Positions 15,467 to 30,400 of a stretch of 64,000 nucleotides of DNA are shown here, in pieces. The notes below the pieces were generated by a model. The model was not told the DNA's origin and did not search any database. It saw nothing but the letters and a program-made list of their open reading frames with translations. Source of the stretch: Antedon bifida (taxonomy: Eukaryota; Echinodermata; Crinoidea; Comatulida; Antedonidae); NCBI GenBank assembly GCA_963402885.1, contig OY727094.1, forward strand, positions 8,372,501 to 8,436,500, in the 5' to 3' direction. Position 1 is the stretch's first letter, and each line of letters starts with the position of its first letter. The translations under genes were made by a program, and so were the position numbers.

Positions 15467-18400
15467 CCCCCCCCCCTCCCTCTCTCTCTCTCTCTCTCTC
15501 CCTCCCCCCCCTCTCTCTCTCACCCTCTTTCTTCAAACTTTTGCCGTTATTCAGACATCACGCTTTCCACGATTTATTTCCATATTTTTCTGTTTTGGGC
15601 AGGAAGGTTTCTTACAGATATATCTGTATCTTTAATGACTTACATTTTATTTCACTGGACCCAATATTCAAGTTATCAATGTAGAAGTTACCGCCATCTT
15701 GGCAAAGCCTAATGACCTCAACATCAAATGGAGAATCGGGACTACTCTCAAAATTGAGTTCTTCGTCTTGCTGTATATAGCTGTACATATCGAAGCACGT
15801 ATAATGCCAACTAGAAGTAAATCAATCCGATTAATCAATAAGGGATGTAAGATTAACATAAACAAGTATTTAACAATAATACATATTATTATATATATTA
15901 TATACTAATAACAGGATATCTTTTAGGGCAGTGTCGTACTCTTATGCAGGTACGATGCTACGATTTGATTTGATACTTTTCCCTCATTAAAAATACAATA
16001 ATTGACACGTATATAGCAATTACAATAAACATAGACAAAAAAATATGCTGGAAAAGACAATGAGATAATATAGGTCTTTAAAGTCCAGATAAACTTATTT
16101 CCAATGGGCAAAGGCAAACCACTGTGAAAATAAAATTTAAAATAACATTAATATGAGTTAAAATTTACTATTCAATTGATTTGCTTTAATTTAAAAAAAT
16201 GTTTCTTAAATTTTGTTTAATCTATCCAATGGATAATGTTTTCAAATTCCTAATAGCTGAATATATAAACGTATTATGAGTAGCTGATTTATCTATTATA
16301 TAAATTGTTGATGATATAATAGAATCCAAGCTGTCCATATTTACTACATTGTAAGATTGTATTCAAACATAAAATGATTGTGATCTATATTAACCATGAA
16401 TAATCAATGTAACAATGAATATTAGTTTCAATAACTTTCAATAATGCAGGCCTCAATTTAGTGTACAAAATATTATTCTCACCTTGTTGTCTTTGTCAGT
16501 TTAGACACTCGGTATACTCTCTCACTTCTTTGATCTCCATCTTTATAATGTTTCCAACGAATTGTGAACTTTACTTCCTGTGACAGGGCTCCGTTATAAG
16601 CAAAGCATACCTGGAATGAATATAACAATTAAATTAACAATTGCTTTTGTTTTAATATTATATTGACAATTATCCCAAAGAAGGTAACAAAAATTACAAA
16701 GTATCATACATAATCATAGAAACTTCACATAAACAATCATTCGGCAGTGAAGTTGAATAGTTGATATAGTTTGTTGTTCTCTCATTCCTGATATTGTTTC
16801 ATGTGAATAAATCCTGACAGTTGATTTATAAAACCAAACTTAAAGTTCCTTATATGTATCCATAATCTTGTGAATAGCACTTTCTCATAAAAGCTTTGTG
16901 GTTTTTTTTCTGGTTGAGCAGAAAGTACGCACTAAATAATTTAACAATAAATAAAAATTAAACCTATACACAGTACAATTTAGCAAGGCACGTCATCTGG
17001 ATGCATTATTACGTTATTCCATGACAAATCCAACGGTGAAAGATTACAAGACTAACATAAGAAGAAACTGTCTCAAGGGGCAATTACCATAACTCTGGGC
17101 AGTCAGTTTCTTTATGATAATGTGCTAAGCATATTATAATAAAGCATCATTACCTTTCCATTCTTTATAGCATCGATTACGTCAACAGTCTCTCCATTAG
17201 ATGACTCAGTTTCTCCTGCTGCGTAAATTATACTAGGATTCTTCAAAGAAGCCCGTCCACAGTATGGCTCCACATCCATCACTCGTGTGCCAGACTCATA
17301 CCCACTTGCAGAACCCTCGTAATCATTGGTGTAAAGACCACTTGATCCTGAATATAATTGACATTGGACAGTGAACATCTGTATTAAAGCTTCTTCAAAA
17401 TCTTCAGCAGTTGATGAACTTGATAGTGCCGTGCTTTCAATATCGTCAAATGTGACAGCGAAACTGTCAATGGTACCTTCAACTGTGGTGGAGCTCTCGA
17501 CATCGAAGTCATCGGACATTCCAACCAATTGTTGAACATTACCTAAACAAGAATAACATTACAAAAATGTTTGTGTCTACTTTAAGAATTGAATATATTT
17601 TTAAAGAATATAATATTGTTACAGAATTCAAAAAAACGTAATTATACTGTGTCTATAATATATAATAATATTAAAATTTAATTAACAAACTCTGCTTTTC
17701 TAAAGCAAATAAGTTACATTAAATTTATTTATAGTGGCAGTAATAGTTTTTGAGGTCATATTAAAAGGAACTACATTATACATAGAATCTGAATTTCATC
17801 AGACACGGTTCAATTAACTAAGTTATATATTAATGCTGATTGGCACACCTCTTGTACTTTATTCTCCTTCATGTATTTTCTCATGCTCTTGTAAAGGTCA
17901 TACGATTTATAAAAAAAAAGTTCAATATTCAGGAGGAAGAAAACAGAGATATAGAATAGAATTTACAATACAACAAATGTTTCATGATATTATCTGCTTA
18001 CCCGAACCTGATGGGAAATGAATCACAAACACATTCCCAGCAAGTCGTATAGTTTTATTGACAGACACATGATATGACACGCTCTGTAGGTTGTTAATAG
18101 CATACTGTACCTCATCGGCAGTGACATCAGCAGATAAAGAAGCTAAATAGAAGAAAACATATTGTATATTAAATTATTGTATTATACTATATGTTGTATA
18201 GTTAGTAATAAAACTGACATCTTGTGTTGGTGTAATCAGTAATGGATTTATTGATAGTGATAATGGAGTAAACGTGTTACCTGTAGTTTCATCCATAAAT
18301 GAAATGCTGAACGTTCCTTCCAGATCTTCGCATACTCTTACATACTCATTTTCTGTGTCTTCATTTGAACAGTTTGAAAACAACAACAGTATTTCTTGAA

Positions 18401-21400
18401 TTTCTACATCTCCTCCATTAATACTTAAAACCTTTAAAGATAATGAATTGTTATGTCGGTTTTTGACTTAAGTCATACTAAACGAACTGCTAAATTATTT
18501 ATCTGGTATTGACTCTCATGTGAACTCATCTAAAGCTCTGTCAACACTATCCTACTTTAAGTGAAAAAGTGATGTGCCCATATATGGACATGTGTCATAT
18601 TTGGGCATATAAATACCATATTTGGCCACGTCGCCCTTTTTTGTCAGACTAATTTGATAGTGTAGACAGAGCTTAATGCGAGAGACACCGCCAGTTTGAC
18701 AAAAAAGAATTTAATACATTTCGATAAAGTCAAACTGTACATCATGTAGTCCTATTCTTTGATTATCTTGCTTGACAATTTGTCTTGTTTTTTAGAATGG
18801 CTTAGGCCTGGTCTACTTTTAATTACGTGTCCTAGAATTTGTATTAAAGTCAGTGTAAGTTTTGTCGATTGATACAATGTCATGGTGACATTTATAGTAG
18901 ACTAGTTTGAGAAAAAGAAACTAATCGAGTGAGTACAGGCGTGAAAAATAAGCTAATATCAAGTGATGAACGGCATGGCACTCAAAATAAATATCATTTA
19001 GGCCTACTTGTTGTTCATTATTCTTAGTTGATGTAATTGATATTGTTTGTTCTTCGTTAACTGCTTCACTATAATCAGCATTACTAATCGGCAGATCAAA
19101 CATCATCAAACCAAGGTTGATATAGTCTTCACGAAGATAGGCTTCGATGTAGTAGTGGTTCCCGCCAGTTAGTGTCAACGCGTCGGATATCTGTTCGTTG
19201 TTACCGGCTGCCACTGAATTGAATGCAATTTTTACCTACAAAAGAAAAAAAAACGATAAATGGTTTCTTCATGTATACCACAAACTCATCTAATTTCATC
19301 ATCAGTTAGTTTTGATTTGCATCTTCACCATTGTTAACGCACGTGTCTAATCATGTTTCTCTTCTTGAAAAATACAAATTGGTTTAATTAATTTCGACAA
19401 GTAAAAAAAAAAATTAAAAAAATAGATAAAGAGCACATCAATTTCTCATTGTATTTTTGTAATAATTTCTACATACAGTAGTTTTCCTTTTTATTAATAG
19501 ACTGCTTTTATACTATAAAAGATAAAACTATTAAATACATTTGTTTATAAATACACCTCCAATTCTTCTTTTATGATGTCAAACATATCATAATATTTCA
19601 TAAATATACGAAATAGGTACATAAAGTAATGCAGTGCTATAGTAATGTCTTACTTTATCTTCCGGATTCTCTGTCATGCTGAAGTATAGTTCTGATTGGT
19701 CGCTGTAAATCATGAATTTAAATACACCGTCGTATGGTGCCACAAAATAGCCCCTATATAATATAAATACAAGAATAAAATGTTAACAAGATTAACAAGG
19801 CAATATAGGTCTAGTGCAACAATACAATATTTGTAGTGCGTTAACCTGAAAGAGATTATTTCTAGTGTTATATTTATTGTTTTAGATAACAGACAATATC
19901 AGCACTTCAAAGATAATTTTTATATGTTGTGAAGTAGGCCTAGGCCTAAAGTTCGTACAGACATCATCTTATATGTCCTGGACAATGGTTTAGTCTTTGT
20001 AATTTAGAAGCTCAACTTTCTGAATTATTATAGTTATTATCATCTCAACAATTTTGCAATATGTCCTGCATTTTATGATTGAACGTGTGAGCCGTGGGCA
20101 AATATTTTGTTATTCTTGAAATATACATCAATTATGATAACTTTAAAATATTAGATATCTACAAACATTTGTCAATGATTTTGATAATACACTCAGTAAA
20201 TTTGACAGAACTTGTATAACAGCAAGTTTGGCCTCCTCAAATGTTCAATCTCAAGATCCTGGGACTCGGTTTGCGCGCTGTCCGCTTTAAAAGTCACAAT
20301 CAACTTTTGCAACGCTACTGTAACATGGAAAAGGAAACAAAAAGGAAATACCCTTTTTTTCTTGGTCATAATGTCAAAGTTACGTTAAATACGACCAAAA
20401 GGAACAGAAACCTAATAAATTGAAAAAAATCTCCAAATATCAATTAACCAATATCGTTTACCTGTTAAAATATGTGTCTGTCCATACTTCTTGGTAAATA
20501 CCTCGGTTGCCGGGAAAGGTTGTTTGATTGCTAGGCTGTTCTCCAGTGATGCATTCAATAGCATTATCTTTAACGCTGACTAACTCACATTGGACTCCAC
20601 CAACATCAACAGCAACGTTTTCCATCTTCGTTCCGAAGTATTTACCAGAAATGATGATACGAGTACCTCCTCTGTAGCTGCCATAGTTTGGTGTTACTCC
20701 TTTAATATCTGAAAAGGGTATCATTTTGCTTTATTACATGATGACGCAATACTGCATTTTTTGTTATTTACGTCGTATTATTGTTATGCAATAATTTTAT
20801 TTGACCAACAATACTTGGATGTACAGATGTAAAATTTAGGATTAAGTTCTTACCGGCGTGTAGTTGATATAAATAAAGCTCTCCTCCAAAGCTAACAGAA
20901 TAAGCACTCGACTCGGTGTATGAACGGCCCCATCCAGACGACACAAGGAACGTTATGTTCTTCGAATCTGGCAAAATAAGATGAAGAAACATAAAGTACA
21001 TTTAAAGCAATCCCATAATAATAGCTGTAGGATTTTTAAAAACAGAGACAAAAACAAAAATGTATTTATAATTTCAATCATTATCCCAGAACAGCAGAAT
21101 TTAAGCGGCATTCATCTTTTCCGGTCCGGCTCCGGTTTCAGTTCAGGTTCGCGTCAGAACAACATTATCGACTTATCTTTTTCACTACGCGCCACGCGGC
21201 TACACGCATATGGAGTAAAATGATTGGTGCATAGCCGGCCGCGTGGAGCGTCGTGAAAAAAAAACAAGGAGATGCGATTTTATTTTGAGCCGGATCGGAA
21301 CAGGTGAAAGGGCCTTCAGTCTAGTTTACCGATAATGTGTAATAATTGCTGAACTTAAGCAATATCAACCCAATTTAGAGTTGGTTTATTGTAATTAACA

Positions 21401-24400
21401 TCTATTTTTACCACTAATATTGCTAACAACTGTAGTAATACTTGTTGATCACTTGACCGCTCTCTAAAGTCTCTGGTACATTTTCTGTTGACCAAATACT
21501 AGTATTAGTTATCAAGTGACTGTGTAATCTATATTTGATCAATGACACGTTAGTGTGTAGATTCAGGTGTGGTAATGGTTTATATTTATCTTGAAGATAT
21601 CTTGACCAATACAATAATCACATATAATAACAGCATTTACGTACGTTGGCACATGTCGTTAGCAGTCTATCTTTCAACTCTTAAAGATTCTATCCGTTCC
21701 TCTAAACACACATCATTTGTACAGTATATGCCTATTTATTTTTCTTTTTCACTTTCTCTTTTTTATAACATACTTTACTATTATAAATGGAAAGAAATCA
21801 TTAAGCGCGCCTATATAGAACTTTTTAGCAGACGATTTCTTTAATTATTTGTTTTAGTGATGTAGATATTTTATATATGCTCTTTAGACCCTACTCCAAA
21901 TTACGAGCTGATTTCCAATGATATCATTGTCAATTTTTTGACAGCCAAATGTTAAAATATCAATTGCTGCGTGATCTCTTAAACGTCGGTATATCAATAG
22001 GTCGATAATGCAGAAAGGGCTTAATATTCAAAAGAACCTTTTCACAATGGGTATTTTATGACCTATTGTTATTTTCTATTTTTAAAACACTTACCAACAA
22101 TTGTACTGTTCGGTTTACAAATAATGGTTCCCCAGCCGTCGGAAGCCTTGTCAATACCAAATCTAAATAGGTTGTCATTTTAAAGATAACAATATGAAAT
22201 TACTAATTGCTCATCTTCATGCGTAGTGTAAAAGATGATTAATTTCTAAAAACGGAATGTTATTATTTTTTTTTATTATTCAAATAGCACTTAATCTCGG
22301 TTTTAAATTTCAGATTTAGATAGCAAAATATTATAAATATAAAATACATTACTAAATTATTAGTAATTGAAATATTATTAAGTCATACTAGATATTGTTA
22401 TGCATGGTATAATACATTAATTTTTGTCATAATTGTGAATTTGTCATTTTGGTATAACCATGGACCTATATATACCCATGGTATTTCATTTACCAATATC
22501 TCTTATCATTTGATCGAGTTGATAATATCGGTAATAGAACTTAAACATAGCCAAAATAAATACTTACACAGTTCCCGTGTCTTGGTCAATAGGATCACAG
22601 ATGCTAGATCCCATATATATCCTAAAAATAACAAATTTGAACTACAGTTAAAGTACGATTGAAATGTTGCATCAGGTGTTTTAACGCTGTGCCTCTGCTT
22701 AAAAGATTTATTGTCCCCCCAAAAACACTTTGAATGGGTTATTTTGTAGTTTAATAAAGTTATCAACTTCCATAAAAAAAAGGAAAACAAATAATGTTTT
22801 CACTTATACAATTGCAAAATAAATGATTTTTTTCACTAATAAAATTACACAATAAATGGTTAAATTCAACCACAAACCCATTTGACTACGGATTTTTTTT
22901 TTAACTTTAAAATTACATATTCAACAACAAAATGCGTAAGAATTATTCATGCAACTAACAGTAACAATCCTTTTATCCTTGGCTAAATTCATACATTATT
23001 TTCACACAAGCTAGACGAATAATGTACTACTTGATATTTCACTTTTCAAGAAGGTATATAGACTGCATGTATAAGCTTTAATTATACAATTCCTAATAAT
23101 GTCACAACATTAAAATTGATTTTATAGCAGTAGGCGCACAACTGTATGCTTAGTTTTTAATTCATAATTTCTTTTTTAAAGTATACACTACTGTATCAAA
23201 CTTTATGCGACAAAAAAAAATTGATGTTCCCATAATATGGACATGATGTCATATAACTACAATATTTGGGCATATCACTACCATATCTGGGCACATCACA
23301 CAAACTAGTTTGATAGTGTAGACAGAATTTTACGATTTTTGTTTTTCAGGCGTACCTTTGAATTTCAATGTCGGTATTTGAGTCTTCATATTCGTCAGCT
23401 TGAGATTGACTCGGTGTAACAATATCAGTTACAATTTTGCCATCGAAATTCAACGTAGAATCTGCAATGCGTGAAAATAAACTCAATAGGTCGATTAAAC
23501 TAAATTTCAGTTCTATAGTTCACTATGTCGGTCGGTCTGTTGGTCTGTCGGTCTGTCCGTCTGTCGGTCGGTCTGTCGGTCCGGTATCACTATGCGTTTT
23601 ATCGCTTTCTGACCTTATCTTGATATCAGTTTAATCTAGCTAAGTCAATTTTTCACAGTATATTCCTTATGGCCAGGAATCGATGTGGTTATGTTTTCAC
23701 GGTGTGCAATAAAAAATTACGCGGTGTACGCACGATTTAACGAAATCACGTTTGTAATCATATCTTCACAACCATGAATCACAATTAAATAAAATTTGGT
23801 ACTCATAAATTTCAGGGCATAAATCATAATATGGCAATACAATTACGTGCGTAGACATATCGGTCCTAACGGGACACAGATAGCCTACAGTTATTCCTGC
23901 CAGCTTACTCAATCAACTATCGGGATTTCACTCGATTTTAAACAAAATTTCTTATCATCAAATCTCCCTATGTAATTTTATAATACTATTTCCCACAATA
24001 TATTCCGATTCTTTATGGCGTATATTTAATTTGATCTTTATTAATTTGCAGTATAATTTTTATTTTTTAACTACTGCACCTTCACATACGCGCGGTCCGT
24101 TCCTAAAATAAACAAAAAACTGAAATGGCTATGCAAGTTAAGCTCCAGTCCTACTATCGGTTTTTTTCTTCCTTCTTTCAAAGGGACACTGTATTGATTG
24201 ATGGAAAGTGCCTGTTTTCAGTCACCTTTAGGGTCAAATCTATTATTTTAACTGCTCCCTTATGTATAAAAGAGAGAAAATAGTTGAAACCAGGTTGTTG
24301 CAAGGTGAACCCGGAAATTACTTTGACCCGCGAAGAATTGAAATTGAGTGGAAAATCTACTGTTGAAATCATAAATTGTGTTAAAAAACTCATTATAATA

Positions 24401-27400
24401 TCTTCCTAAGATAGAAATATGGAACAATAGCGTCGATGTGAAAACTAATGTTATCAAATCTACGTTTCGCGGTACATCTGAAGGAGATAAGGTTGGTATC
24501 CAAGGCGGAGATTTGTACGGAAGTTTTTGCATTGTGCTCGCCTATGTCAGAATTAACCATACTTTATATATAGATAACGTGGAATGTATGCTCTCAGGCT
24601 ATTTTAGAGTTTATTTAATTTATTGAGTTATAATTATCAGGCTAAATCAATATTTAATAACTCAATTTAGAAATATTTTTTTATGATATTAAAAATTCGT
24701 ACTTACCTGGAGTTCCAGATCGTGGCCAAACATGTCTTACTATTGGTGTTCTATCACTTGTGTACTAGTAAAATAAGAATAAAGAAAGTAAGTTTATATC
24801 TCGTTCCTCTGACAAATCATATTTTATCTGTTCCATTTGCCGCAGTAAAGTTCTGTCTACAAACAAGTATATTGAATTTGTGTTTAATTGACTTTTTCTT
24901 GATGAATAGTTATTACACATTGGGCCTAATTAAATAAAACCGCCTTATTATTACCTCAAATCTGCAATTATTGGAGTTACTACAGTAGCTATCAACTTCT
25001 TTCCCATCGACTGTAACGTAAATGTAATAGTCACCGGGAATCGCAGCTCTAAAAGTGAAACCAAATGCCCAAACAGAAAAAGAAACTAGATAACATTACG
25101 TCATTAGAATTGATGGATTCATGACTTTCAGAATGGTGAGGAAATACAGTTAGAATGGACAAGTTGGAAACCAGTCTGTTGCGGTTCATATTATAGTTAT
25201 TTAGCCGGGTAAAAGGTGTGTCACACCTGTTCCGGTCCGGCAAATCGAACATCAATGCTTCACAGGTGTGAAGGGTCTTTCAGTCGGTCGAAATTAGCTA
25301 TAACTGTGCGAGTAAACCAAATTATCATTACATACCTTGTATCGCAGTAAATTGTACTTTGTGTTGTCCAGTAAGTGATTACGTCACACTCTACGGTTGC
25401 CGTAGTTGAGCGTAGATAAACACGATTACCGTTTTTCTCATTCTCATTACCGTAATTAAATTGATCAGGACTAAAATCTAAAGTAAAATATATCAAAAAT
25501 AAAACCATGCGAATATTATTTCAGGCTTTTTATTAGGTGATCATTTAGAATAAAATGATCACCTATTGTTATTGTATGAAATCTTTATTGGTTATCCGCC
25601 TCAAGCGGATAAGCCCTTGAAGTTGTAGTGTTACTTTTTGTTTATCCGCCTCAAGCGTATAAGCCCTTGAAATTGTCGTGTTACTTTTTTTTTTTGGTTA
25701 TCCGCCTCAAGCGGATTAGCCCTTGTTATTGTCGTGTTACTTTATTTTTTTATTGGTTATCCGCCTCTAGCGGATAAGCCCTTGGAATTGTCGTGTTACT
25801 TTTGTACGGCTGTTGGATATTAGAGGTTGGATATTAGGTAGTAAAAGTTATTGTGAAGCTGTTGTTTATAGTGCTTACTGGATTGTTGAAAGTTGAAGTT
25901 GATTGAAATTAAAGCTTTGTTTTGAGTTATTTTATAACTTTGTGGATTTTGTGTGTATACTTTTATGTCACACGGAAGTATTTTCAACCGCTCGGAAACA
26001 TACGTAAAAGGAGTTCGTGACACGATGTCAGATCTTCAGCAGGTGCTCATATAGCGCGATGTGAAGTGCAACTGACTTGGGTATCAGAGGTACCGGGATC
26101 GAATCCCGTCACAGAAAAACAACTAAATAAAAGGATTTATTTGGTTATATTACACTGAAAGGGTAGTTTTGCTTTTTTTAAAAGCTACATTTTGGAAAAG
26201 TCATAACTGAAGCGCAAGATGCGTTTTTTTGCGGGCGGAAGATGTGCAGCCAAGCTTTTTGACGATGTCAGCTCCGCGTAGCGTAAGTCACGCGCGATTT
26301 TCTGAAAATCTTAAATCAGTCATAACTTCGAAACCGATAAATATTTTTTAACGAAGTTTTCAGCCACGTTTTCTTCACATTAATGGCTAACTTTTTTTAT
26401 GTTTAACAAATTTTTGAACATTAGAAAGTGTGTGCATAAACGGCGTTTGAAATTTTTTATTCTTCTTATTTTGTGCACGCTGTAATGTTTCTCTTCAACG
26501 TGTAAACGCAATATGTTGTAACTTGTACATCATTTAGACATTTAACTGAAGTTGTGCAGCCAAGCTTTTTGACGATGTCAATTTGTAACACTGGAAAGTG
26601 CGTGCGTAAACGGCGTTTGAAATTTTAAAATTTTTTAAATTAATTTCTGATTAAATTAGAGCACGATTCAGGTCATTTTAAGCGTTAAAAAAATTGCCAC
26701 TGGTGCGCACATTTTTACGCGCGTACGGCGCAGGGAACGCGTATGAACTTTTATTTTGCATCGTGTTTTTCAAACTTCGGTTAACAATTACGTACGTTAT
26801 TTTATTTACTTTTCAACTTGAAATGGCGTTCTACGAGCACGTTAAACATCACTGGTTGCGCACGTAAAACGTTAAAAAATGTTGTAAAATATGTCTACTT
26901 TTAAAAATGATACAGTTCATCAGAACGCAAGGTTACCCCCGTTTTTTATTTTATTTTATTACAGTCTACGAATCGTAGTTGTGATTTATTATAGTGTTGA
27001 ATGTCAAAACGTGTTTGATGGCTACATTATTTGCATATTCAATTTAATTTTAGATATTTTTAACATCAAACAATAACATTTTCAAAGATCAAACAATAAA
27101 TATAATGCTTATCTTTTTTCTTCACGTACATGTTAAGGGCAGTTTTTTAAATTTCGAATAGGCTACTTTTTTTGGAAAATTCATAACTGAAAAGTACTTG
27201 AATGTGCAAGATACGTTTTATTGCGGGCGGATAACCAAACTCGTCTTAAGTAACGAGTTTAAATCTAGTTGTTATTATTGTTTCTGGACACTATATTTGT
27301 AACAATTATCTCAAAAAGTTTAATGTCAATGATTACCAAAATTTCACAATATTTTTCAAATACTATAACTTAATCCTAATAAGCTTTTCAGCGTGATCAC

Positions 27401-30400
27401 TCATCCGTGACGTCATTTATACGCCATTTTGTGAAATCACATTATCAATCATATCTCCATAATTCATTATCACATATTAATGAAATTCACTACGTAAACT
27501 TCAGGTCAAGGGTAAAAATATTAGAAAATAAAAACTTGCGCGTTTCAAGGTCATGCGCGTGAAATTGCGCGTTAAACATTTAAAAAGCTTAAGATTAAGT
27601 TTTGATCAATTTGAGCATGAATTAGGCCATTGCGTGTTATAAAAAATTACGACGCAAAAACACGTTTTTGAGCGCGCGATAAAAAAAGCGTAAAAATACA
27701 ATTTTTTGTACAAATCGTATTCTACTCGCCATCCTTCGTACATTCACCAAATTTGAGTCCGTTCCGATTTAATATAACGCTATACGAGCAGGTTAAAAAT
27801 GACATTTTACGTACAAAATGACGTGACGTCATCAAATGGCCACTTGAATTTAAAAATTAGATTTTTTTTACTTTTTTTGTAGGTTATCACATTCAATAGA
27901 GCGCATCTCCGTTATTTGAGCCCGATTTTCGCTCACATTTCAGTATGTGCTTGCTAAATTAATTATCCTTTTCATGTTGCCATCATTTTCTTTTTGTTGA
28001 CGTCCTCACGCTCAAAAATTTGAATAACGTAGGTCGTGTAATTTCACCTGCAGCGTATATTTGAATATATCAAAGCTCTTCAGAATTAAAGGTTATCACA
28101 TTCAATAGAGCGCATCTCCGTTATTTGAGCCCGATTTTCACTCATATTTCAGTATGTGCTTGCTAAATTAATTATCCTTATCATGTTGCCATCATTTTCC
28201 TTTTCTTGACGTCCTCACGCCCAAAAACTTGAATAACATAGGTCGTGCAATTTCACCTGCAGCGTATATTTGAATATCTCACAGCTCTTCAGAATTAAAG
28301 GTGACCTTGATGATTAAAATTTATTCTGAAAGCTAATGAAATGTAGATCTGAATTCATATAAAAATTAAGCCTATCGGATGTTGTGACGTTATGATATGG
28401 CCAGTTGAAATTAAAAAGTAGTTTTTTCATTTCTTTAGTCCAAGTTATACAAATTTCAAAGAGCGCGCACCGCGCTTCTACGTGCCAAATGCTCTTCTAA
28501 GTCTTATATATTTTTTTTTCAACTCGTTAGCTTTCGAATTTGTCATCTTCAAGTTTTGTTTATACGTCATTCTACCCAAAAATGACAACATGATGTGGAT
28601 CCCGTAATTTCATCTATGCTCCACTGTATATAGATATGCAGTATAATATACTGTATACTACTGATGGTATCTAAAAACATGATGACGCCCTCATTGTCGT
28701 CCTTTAAAAAATGTTATGTTAACAAACATGCATGTTTAAAAAATTTTAATTTCATTAAAATTATAAAAATGATCACCTATAATTCGTGACGAATTAAATT
28801 CTAGTTTTATATTTAATATTGTTTTATTTAGGTTATTTAATTTGTATTTGATATCTTAAAGTTTGAATAGACATAAATAATCATTACCTTTTCCATATAT
28901 AGTTATGCGTGTTGCACCTTCATAACTACCACTCCTTGGCCTTATACTCGTAACTTTTGACGCAACTCCTAATAATATATAAAAAAATTAAGCAATCAAT
29001 ATTGATGAGAGTTAGTGTTACAGTGGAATTCATACTTTGGACATCTTTAAATCCTTATTTTGGTGGATATGTTTTTGTCATGAACGGAACGAGGGATAAT
29101 ATGTGTTTTATTTCCGTAACGTGTATTTCTTTAAATAGAAAACATCTATATGTTATCTTATTTTGTAAGTAACAAAATACACAATATATTTATTTTTAAA
29201 AAGAATACAATTGTTCACGTGCTACGTGCGCCTGACATGCGAAGAAACATGTTTGGATATAAGAGTAACAAAGTCAAATGGTATTGTTGCTCTGTAAGAA
29301 ATTGTGTTTGGTGTTACTTTGGTTACACGATGAGCAAATCGGTTTGATGGAGGCTTCGCACGCAATTTGCTCGCGTTCTCTTGAATTATAAAAAAATTGT
29401 TCTTCCATACGATCTCCAAAAATTAAAATTGTTTTTCTAACCTTCAAACAGATTAACGAAATCAAAGAATTGCTATTCGATTTTGTCTATAAGCTAGACT
29501 ATTAAAACAAAAGCTGACAATGTGAAACAATATTTGAAGTTTAGTTTATTTTCAAACAATCAATACTTAGTCAATCTTTGTTATTTTTATACTAGGTAGT
29601 TGTCGGATCTAAACAATACAAATCAATAAGTCAACAAAGTGGCTAACGAGTCGATGTTACATAACAGCACCTAAGAGGGGGAGGGGGGGTCTGGATCGAT
29701 ATTTTTTGGTGGTAAACTTTGACTGAACTTTTTTAAGTAGCCCGTGTGCTCATAGAAACATGTGCAATGATCTTGTAAATAAGAAAGTTAAATCTATTAT
29801 CGCTGATGATACGCATAGTTTATAGTTAATAATTCTGGTAGATTAATAATGATGCGTATTAAAACAACTAGATTTAGGAATTCCTTTCTACCTTCAGCAG
29901 TCAGTGTATTCAATAAAAACAAACCTAGATAAGATAATTAGAATTGTCATTGTTGATAAAATGTTTGGTATTTTGCAAGTGTTTTCTAATTAAGTGTATT
30001 CTTTTTCGCAACAAGAAGACAAATTTCATACTGTACTATTTTGGTTTGTATGACAATAAAATATCTGTATCTGTATAACATAACAAGATTTAAATGCATT
30101 ATACCACACCACAGTATATCCTTGCTATTCGATTGGTAAATTCTGTATCACGTGCTGATGAGTATACTACCTATTGCACGATGAAATTGTATTTCATAGG
30201 CCTATCACTGGTCAGATGTTTTTGAATTTAAATTAAATGGAAGCGGAATAATATATTAAGTTTAAATTAGAACATTAGATATGTTGTATTTGTTGAATAA
30301 GGAGAACCTTTTCATTTTTCAAAAACCTGATTCCGCCTCTATTAGGCCTATAACATTCCATTTAACCTCATAAAAATACTCTCCTTGTTTGTTTGATTCT

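Larger units (their letters stand above)
25588..27268 (+). mobile_element. Inner Helitron-like element, same family as the insertion at 2790-4007
   Basis: Starts TTGGTTATCCGCCTCAAGCG and ends GCGGATAACC, hairpin AACTCGT..ACGAGTT, TAAATCTAG, then T. Ends match the 2790-4007 element. Lies between A and T inside the outer element. No coding capacity seen. Confidence 0.78.
25533..28804 (+). mobile_element. Outer Helitron-like element in gene A intron 2 (interrupted by inner element)
   Basis: The 5' end is TTAGGTGATCATTT facing AAAATGATCACCTA (palindrome, 25535-25567). The 3' end repeats AAAATGATCACCTA, then a hairpin AATTCGT-G-ACGAATT, then CTAG (28801-28804) followed by T. Target A/T, no duplication. 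Own length about 1.59 kb without the inner element. Rich in CG-containing short words; no ORF. Confidence 0.72.
13759..28887. other. Introns 2-19 of gene A, remaining content
   Basis: Apart from the elements listed separately, introns longer than 300 bp (13759-14145, 14301-14787, 15781-16482, 16611-17153, 17543-18001, 19236-19653, 19754-20461, 20968-22094, 22163-22567, 22622-23355, 23462-24706) show only AT-rich sequence to me, with no further exon, RNA gene or named repeat. Confidence 0.5.

Noticed and set aside
26045..26113. Functional tRNA gene
   Set aside because: Only the T-arm is convincing; acceptor stem pairing is poor and it lies inside a transposable element.
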